A stretch of DNA of 64,000 nucleotides from Mesorhabditis belari (Eukaryota > Nematoda > Chromadorea > Rhabditida > Rhabditidae), in contig CAUEEP010000737.1 in NCBI GenBank assembly GCA_958450365.1, positions 3,585,501-3,649,500 on the forward strand, read 5' to 3'. Under the pieces are notes generated by a model. The model saw only the letters and a list, made by a program, of their open reading frames with translations. It did no database searches and was not told the origin of the DNA. The position numbers were made by a program, and so were the translations under genes. This document shows, piece by piece, positions 57,884 through 64,000 of this stretch (the stretch's first letter is position 1; each line of letters begins with the position of its first letter).

Positions 57884-58433
57884 ATATTAGGTGTGTGAAA
57901 AAGTAATCCACGTTTTTAACGTTTAAATATAAAAGAAGATAAGTTTCGTTAAAATAATTTCGAAAGAACAACCTTTTGCCAACGTTCTACAAGTAAAGAC
58001 ATTCCACGGTAATAAAAATCTTGGTCCTTAGAGGCGAAGAAAAGATCAACCTCGGTTTTGACATCTTCTTCGGAATTGAACCGTTTATTGGCCAAAAAGT
58101 TAGACAGAGACAAAAATAAATAATAATCAGATGGAGAAAGGTCTGGACTATAAGGTGGATGTAGTAAAACCTCCCATCCAACACTCTGGATTTTTTGTCG
58201 AGTCTGTCAAGAGACATGTGGTCGCGCGTTATCATTCATGCGGTATCCATTTGTCCAACTTTTTGATAAAATTCATGGCATTCAAGCGTTTCCTTGCGGT
58301 TGACCCATCACAATTTAATGTAAGGCCTATTTCTGAAGGGGTTGAACGAGGGTTTTCGAGAAGACAGCGTCTTATTTGGTCATCAGATAAAAATAAAAAG
58401 CGTGGATTACTTTTTCACACACCTAATAGTAAG
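57884..58433 (-). mobile_element. Internally deleted mariner element
   Basis: Terminal repeats TTAGGTGTGTGAAAAAGTAA and its complement. The minus strand encodes the 3' part of a mariner transposase: ARPHVS, a frame change, then HPPYSPDLSPSDYYLF, FNSEEDVKTEVD, FFASKDQDFYYRGMSLLVER. The N-terminal half is missing. Confidence 0.88.
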
Positions 58434-58547
58434 TTCAGTATCGTATCAAAATGTAGCAAAGAGAAAAAAAGACAATCAATAATTTCAAAAGCTCGAAACC
58501 AGCGACTGGATTGGAGCTTTTGCTGGATTGGATATTTAAAGCAATCT

Positions 58548-59460
58548 ATTAGGGTGGTGCAAAAGAAAACCGCCGATGGGTATCAGCTCTTATTTATCAG
58601 AAACGAGCGATGTTTGTTTGTTTGTTTGTTTGCTATATGATTTGTTTTCAAGATCTATTAGGGTGGTGCAAAAGAAACTACCGATGGGTATCAGCTCTCA
58701 TTTATCAGAAACGAGCGATGCTAACGGCATTATTTTTTTTAATGTTTTGTTCGCATATTTGTTTGCTATTTATTTCGACATTTGAATTTTTTGGTTGTTG
58801 TTTATTTTATTTAAAAATGCTTATATTTTTTATTTAGATCAAGGTCGAGCAAAAGTTTGTGCTACGCGCATACTGTTTAACTGTCTGCTTACTGTTTAAC
58901 TTCAAAATTGGAAAGTCTGCTGCCGAATCGTTCTCTCTGTGCTGCTTCCGGAGATGGCAGTTTGTCTCTCAGGCAGTGTCAGACTTGGTTTCAACGATTC
59001 CGAGAGGGAGACGAGACTTTGGAAGATTACGAGCACGGTTCGAGGCCAAAAGTCGTGAACGAAGCCAAGCTGAGGGACGTTATTCAGGCCGATCCATGCC
59101 AATCTGCTCGAGATCTTGCGAAAATATTCCATTGTGATCATGTCACCATTGAACGCCATCTTCACGCTATTGGAAAGAAAAGTCGTTGTGGAAGATGGGT
59201 CCCTCATCAGCTCAGTGATGCTAACCTCGCATCTCGCATTTCATCGCTGGCATTCTCCTGAATCGTGCAAAGAATAGCGGATTTCTTGATTCTATCGTGA
59301 CATCGGATGAGAAATGGATTGCATACGACAACTTTACGCGAGCACAGCAGTGGCTGAGCGCCGGCGAACGTGCTATTCCAACTCCAAGGCCCGAAATGAA
59401 ACGCCATCTTTTGTTTTGAATTTACCGTCAAATCGGCAGTTTCTTTTGCACCACCCTAAT
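58548..59460 (+). mobile_element. Truncated mariner element with a doubled left end
   Basis: Left terminal sequence (ATTAGGGTGGTGCAAAAGAA then CGATGGGTATCAGCTCT) occurs twice, at 58550 and 58657; the right end CTTTTGCACCACCCTAATA is at 59441-59459. The reading frame at 58908-59261 is a mariner transposase N-terminus with helix-turn-helix (FREGDETLEDYEHGSRPKVV, CDHVTIERHL); 59262-59419 continues in another frame with SDEKWIAYDNF and stops. The C-terminal half is absent. Confidence 0.88.
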
Positions 59461-59900
59461 ATATAGCGATTTTCGATATAATGATTCCATTTCGCGGTCT
59501 CAACAGAATCGTTCAATCAAGAATCGACTGTAGTATGAATTTTTCCCTTTACATTATCCTTTATTCATTCTTGAGATCATCATCTTTAAGATTATCTTTT
59601 CAAATCTTTTAGTTAAAAATAAGCAGTCTCACGTTAGAGAATTTTTCGCTAAACTTTGAGAGAATTTGAACGTTTTATTGTTTCCTTTTGTTGAAAGGGG
59701 TTTATTTTAACTCGATATAACGATTTGGGTTAAAAGCCTTGCTTTTTTTGCTTCTATATAACGATTTTCGATATAATGATTCCATTTCGCGGTCCCAACA
59801 GTCCCAACAGAATCGTTTTATCAAGAATCGACTGTAGTATGAATCTTTCCCTTTACATTATCCTTTATTCATTCTTGAGATCATCTTTAAGATTATCTTT
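59455..59900 (+). repeat. Pair of direct repeats downstream of the mariner
   Basis: AGCGATTTTCGATATAATGA...TTATCCTTTATTCATTCTTG occurs at 59464-59610 and again, with small differences, at 59757-59905. Confidence 0.8.
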
Positions 59901-60175
59901 TCAAATAAATGCTTTAAAAAATGTACTATTCGAGTAAAAACTGGTGAAATTTCCGAAAAAGGAAGTCAATAATTTCGAAACTTAAGAGAAAATGGCTGTA
60001 AAACCAAGAATTATCGAAAATTGCCATCTTTGGCGGGAGAAAAGGTTCAAATGATGGGAATGATCTTCCCAGTTTGGGAAGATCATTCCCATCATTTGAA
60101 ATGTCTAGAAGCATGACCCGGAACTGGTTGATTGAAATTTAAATCAATTTCCTTATCCCTTATTTCAATATTGAA

Positions 60176-63100
60176 ATGGATTGGAAAGAATACGTTTTCA
60201 TCATGAATTGCGTCCATTGGGCATCGCTTCCGTTGGGATTTCTCTCATTGTTTTGTATTCTATTTAAATCTTCGACATCGATGGCCGTTTATAAAAGATT
60301 TTTGATCTATCATCAGGTGGAATGATCTTGATAGGGCTTTCATCAAAATGATACAGCCAAGATTGGATAGACTCCAAAATTGCTAGGCCAGCTCTAGCTG
60401 CTAGCCAGCTCTAGCCCAAGGATGTTCCAAAAGTTAGATCTTCTTCTAGCCTGGAAGTCTAGAAGTCAAATCTTGACCAGATTTCTAGCCGTAGCTGCTC
60501 AGTTTAACTGCAAGTTCGGTCCACAAAAATCTTTAGCGATTAGTCGGATCTGGCTTCTGACCGCGAATTCTGGCAACACCTTTTTTGAAAACGTTGCTAG
60601 CAAACGCTTAACTTATTACCAAAATGTCAAGTGTTATATAGACAAAGAAAGAAAGAAAAAAGCCCAGCTAGAATCCTGTTTACGTGTGGTTTAAAGGGAC
60701 TGGCGTGAAAGCCAGCCAGAAAGCGGGGCGCTAGAGCGTAGATACGCTAGCGTAGATATGCTAGATAGCGTAGATAGCGTAGATACGCTACCGTACTCCG
60801 CACAAAATGTCCCCTTTTGCCGTTATTTCATTTTTGTCAAGATTCCAATGGAATCGTGAATGTTGTCAGGCTTCTATGCCGAGTCCCGCAAGATATAACG
60901 CAAGATATAAATAATAAATATAACGTTGTAAAAATCCGGCTCCTTAAAATGTTAACTAACTGTTAAACTCGAAATTTCAGCTCGTGAGTATGTTGTTCGA
61001 GACAGCTTTATGCGAGTTAGGAGTGCCCGTTCTCTACCTCCCAAATCTACTCGGTTTTGCCGAGGGATGGCTCAACTTTTTGCCTGTTCAATACCCATAT
61101 GTGAGTGAGGGAAATTAACAAGATCAACAAATAGTAAACAAGTAGTTCAGGCTCTTGTCGCCCTCCTATTGTGCCTCACCGCTGTCAGTGCCCTTCACGC
61201 GGTCGTTTATCGACAGCAACAGGTATTGTCAACAATAAGATTTCTTCATTTTTCATTTCATTTCATTTTATCTCCAGTTACTCCCATTTGACTCAAAAGC
61301 CAAATTGTCTGAATGTCAGTTGTGGTTCTTCTGGATATTCGTCTACGTTTTTTTGATATTCCCGCCGCCAATGTGCAGCTTTCTTTTAACGTATACGAAT
61401 GTGGCAAGTGAGAACATTTATGTAAGTTAAAATATCAATTTCCCTTTTTTACAAGAACACTCTCATTTTAGCTTATGCCTCTCGAAGCGGCTCAAATCTA
61501 TTTCGCGTACCCGGAACGAGTTTTCGTCTATGAAATCCAGGGGAATATGCTAGTTTGTGAGTTCAACTTGTGTAGAAGACGGTCAGAGTTGTTTCAAAGG
61601 CAATTTTGCTGGAGCAGTCTTAGCTGGATATGACTTCTGGCCTTGTCTTACATGACTTTAACACAGCGCAGACACACAAAAAGTCTTTGGGTCGACAGAG
61701 CTGGACCCAACTTCTGGCCTTGCCTCTCCGGTTTCAAAAACCTCAAGTCCGGCTCAGATTTGCATCTTCAAACGCTGAACTAATAATAAAAGTGTTCAGA
61801 AACACCAAAATGACCAAATCCCTCATTTTTCAACTAATATAAATCTCTGGCCGAAATTTTTCAAGCGACACGCGCGCCTGCTAAATTTCGGAGCGTAGTC
61901 CTAGAAAAGCAAAGCAACTATAAAGCCTTCCTTGACCGCATTCTAGCGACATGCTGCGTTTTCCCGTCTCACCCTCCTCTCCACACCCTGCGGCCAGGAA
62001 GCTGGCTTACAGGCTTACAGGCTTATAGGCTTACAGGCTTACAGGCTTATAGGCTTACAGGCTTACAGCCCGCCACGACGCCCCGCGGCAAACCCCTCAA
62101 AAAAAAGGTGTTTAACAGGAAGGTCGCGGTTCCCTTTCAAGGGCCTAGGAGACTTTCAATCGTCAATTTACAAGCACTCCCTTAACCGATTAAGCTGGAA
62201 ATTTTTGTGTAAATGGAATCGAGGTCGGAGATTCCGAATTTGAGAACAGTCTCGAGAAGTAGCTTAAGGATTCTTGACAAAATCGAGATGGCAAAACCAG
62301 TACTGTTACTGGCTGTATTATTAATTCAACTTTTGAAATTTGGATCTGAAAGTTGCAAAATGGATAATTAACTTATTTTTAATGAAGATAATTCAGTAAC
62401 AGTAACTTTAATCTATTTATGGAGCACGATTTGCCTTTTTATCATCTCGAATTATTTCATTTGGTCGATGCTCACCGCAATGAAGTTTGTTTTTCAAATT
62501 TCATTTAATAAATCAAAAAAAATTGTTCGATTTTTATGGAAAAGTAAAGAAACGAAGATTTGACAACCGATCGTTAACCTGAAAAACATCATTTGTTTTT
62601 CAAATTTTAATTGAAGTCTTGAGAAATCTTTGACCTTTGAATTCATTGGGAAAAAGGAAATAATAAAATCTTGAGCTTGACAAAAGCAAAATTTCTCCGA
62701 AATTCGTTAAAGATATTCAGCTAAACAACTGAAAGTTTAAAAAAAGCTCAAAATAAATGAATATTGAAAAAGATTTTTTGATAAAATTGACAAAAACGAC
62801 AAAACAACAAAAACAACAACGAGATTCACTTCTAAACTTTTGTAAGAAAAAGTTAAACTCTAAAATTCCACAGTAGATCAAGTTCTAAAAATCAAAGAAA
62901 CATTTTTGACTTAAATAGTGTTTTCTGATCTTTTGAATGCTTTTAAAAGCTGCTCAATGCTTTTAAAAGCTTTAAAAGCTCAATTTCCTTTTTTTTTTTT
63001 CAGTGTCTACGCCGATCACGTGAGCCCTCAAACGAGACGAATTCAAAAGGAAATTATGCTTCTTTTTGTCGTCCATGTAAGTGTCCAATTTTTTCGTAAA

Positions 63101-63507
63101 AAAAAGAGAAATTTTGTAACATTTTTGAAAGGTCAGAGTGGATTTTAAAGAAAAATTTGAGTAATTTCTTAAGTAATGTTCTTTCATAATTTTCGATTGG
63201 AAAAACATTGTTTCCTAAGCGAATTTTGCAAAAACGAAACCATAAAACAAAGAAAGCGAGGAAAAATTAGAAGTTTTGCTGGAAAAATGGATCCAATCGG
63301 GTTATGCCGCTTAACTAGAGTTGAGTCCTTGCGATTAGACGGACAAAGACTAGTGTTACTTTGTGTGACTTTGAAAGATAGTCAGGTAAAGTTCGGATCA
63401 ATCTTTTCCTATTCTCACTTTAATCTACCTACCAATTATGGTATCAAATAATTTTTATTTTAAAAAATATTCAGTCATTGCTTGCCTTTGAGCTATCTTA
63501 TTCGTGA
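60176..63507 (+). CDS. Nematode chemoreceptor-type GPCR (SRH-like), possibly truncated
   Basis: Exons in matching phase: 60176-60316, 60981-61100, 61151-61222, 61278-61421, 61472-61556, 62403-62484, 63004-63076, and a doubtful last exon 63475-63507. TM1 exon: NCVHWASLPLGFLSLFCILF followed by SSTSMAVYKRFLIYH; TM2 exon begins LVSMLFETALCELGVP; TM3 ALVALLLCLTAVSALHAVVY; TM4 LWFFWIFVYVFLIFPPP; TM5 LIYLWSTICLFIISNYFIW; the TM6 entry SPQTRRIQKEIMLLFVV matches the SRH/STR motif before TM6. Only about 249 residues are accounted for; the rest of TM6 and TM7 were not found. A stop 11 codons into the last exon and an AATAAA near 63528 would end it early; or real last exons lie beyond the window. These receptors usually sense chemicals in ciliated neurons. 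Confidence 0.72.
60730..60800 (+). repeat. Short GCGTAGATA(C/T) repeats
   Basis: Several units of GATAGCGTA and GATACGCTA that can also pair as a hairpin; in the first intron of the chemoreceptor gene. Confidence 0.7.
61990..62070 (+). repeat. 10-bp minisatellite
   Basis: About eight units of GCTTACAGGC / GCTTATAGGC. Followed by a GC-rich spot (CCCGCCACGACGCCCCGCGG) unlike its surroundings. Confidence 0.85.
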
Positions 63508-63751
63508 AAACGTGAATGAAATATCCAAAAATAAAGCAGTATTCTTTAAAAGGTCTCAAAAGTGATTGTCTAGCACCGCGATTGGTATTTGTATACAAAT
63601 CGTGGTTCTAGACAGCGTCGATTGGTATTTGTATATGTTGTGTCCGATTTCGATTTCCGTCGGATTTAGATTGAACTTATCGCGGACGTCCGATTTAGAT
63701 TACAGTCTATATCGGACGTCCGATTTAGATTCAATCTAAATCTTATATATT

Positions 63752-63969
63752 AGGTTGTCCAATAAGTAATGCGTGTTTTGACACGATTTTCAAAATATCA
63801 CAAAATTAACAAAAGAGAACTTTATTAATCGATATATTCTCCACAACAATCAACAACATTTCTCCATCGTCCGAGCAAAGAGTGAAGTCCGTCATAATAG
63901 AATGAAGCTGGTTTCGATGAGTAACATCGAAATAAGTAACACGCATTACTTATTGGACAACCTAATAGA
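63752..63969. mobile_element. Mariner-derived MITE
   Basis: 218 bp with ends TTAGGTTGTCCAATAAGTAA and its complement. The minus strand still encodes the last residues of a transposase (YYDGLHSLLGRWRNVVDCC then GEYID and a stop), so it is a deletion derivative. 63590-63745 upstream contains short repeats of GTCCGATTTAGATT. Confidence 0.88.
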
Positions 63970-64000
63970 TTGAACAATAATATAAACATTAATATCAACA

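Noticed and set aside
58131..58640. 169-codon ORF on +
   Set aside because: Antisense to the mariner transposase remnant and spans its terminal repeat.
62137..62200. tRNA-like sequence on the minus strand (TTAATCGGTTAAGGGAGTGC)
   Set aside because: An A-box-like start only; no B box at the right distance.

Overview
The window looks like a gene-rich autosomal stretch of a rhabditid-type nematode genome. The evidence is short introns (many 38-60 bp) with GT...TTTCAG ends, splice-acceptor-like TTTAG/TTTCAG sites just before start codons (expected with trans-splicing), a candidate spliced-leader RNA gene, and nematode-typical families (transthyretin-like protein, nematode carbohydrate sulfotransferase, nematode chemoreceptors). 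No single-exon ORF list describes it well; almost every gene had to be assembled from small exons whose splice phases agree. Species cannot be told from the sequence, but it does not read as C. elegans itself.

Layout. 1-5.2 kb: an uncharacterised 14-exon gene on +. 5.2-6.6 kb: palindromic MITEs. 6.6-8.5 kb: a mitochondrial GHITM/TMBIM5 gene (+). 8.8-12.7 kb: an FMRFamide-receptor-like class A GPCR (-), convergent with it. 12.7-16.5 kb: minisatellites and MITEs. 16.5-25.5 kb: a 23-exon gene (-) for an atlastin/GBP-type GTPase that ends in two ZZ zinc fingers; an SL RNA-like gene lies antisense in one of its introns. 26.5-28.9 kb: IWS1 (-) with an alternative terminal exon. 29.4-31.4 kb: a membrane-targeted protein tyrosine phosphatase (-), divergent from RAB11 (+, 31.7-32.6 kb). 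33.3-33.8 kb: ribosomal protein eL21 (+). 33.9-35.0 kb: an NSA2 pseudogene. 35.2-36.4 kb: a 95-residue gene of unknown function (-). 36.5-37.5 kb: a transthyretin-like protein (+). 39.5-43.8 kb: a nematode sulfotransferase (-) that seems to lack its second PAPS-binding segment. 47.7-48.7 kb: a small secreted Cys-containing protein (-).

From about 49 kb to 60 kb the window is repeat territory: a 15-bp VNTR, a dispersed 335-bp repeat, a 1-kb palindrome carrying inverted minisatellites, and several decayed Tc1/mariner elements. A chemoreceptor-type GPCR (+) starts at 60.2 kb and either ends truncated near 63.5 kb or continues beyond the window; a mariner-derived MITE closes the window.

The genes do not form one pathway. 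The points of most interest are the GTPase-ZZ fusion, the candidate SL RNA with a non-canonical leader, the alternative end of IWS1, and the 5S-headed and tRNA-headed short repeats. Limits: exon models are by eye; homology calls rest on motif recognition, not on searches.
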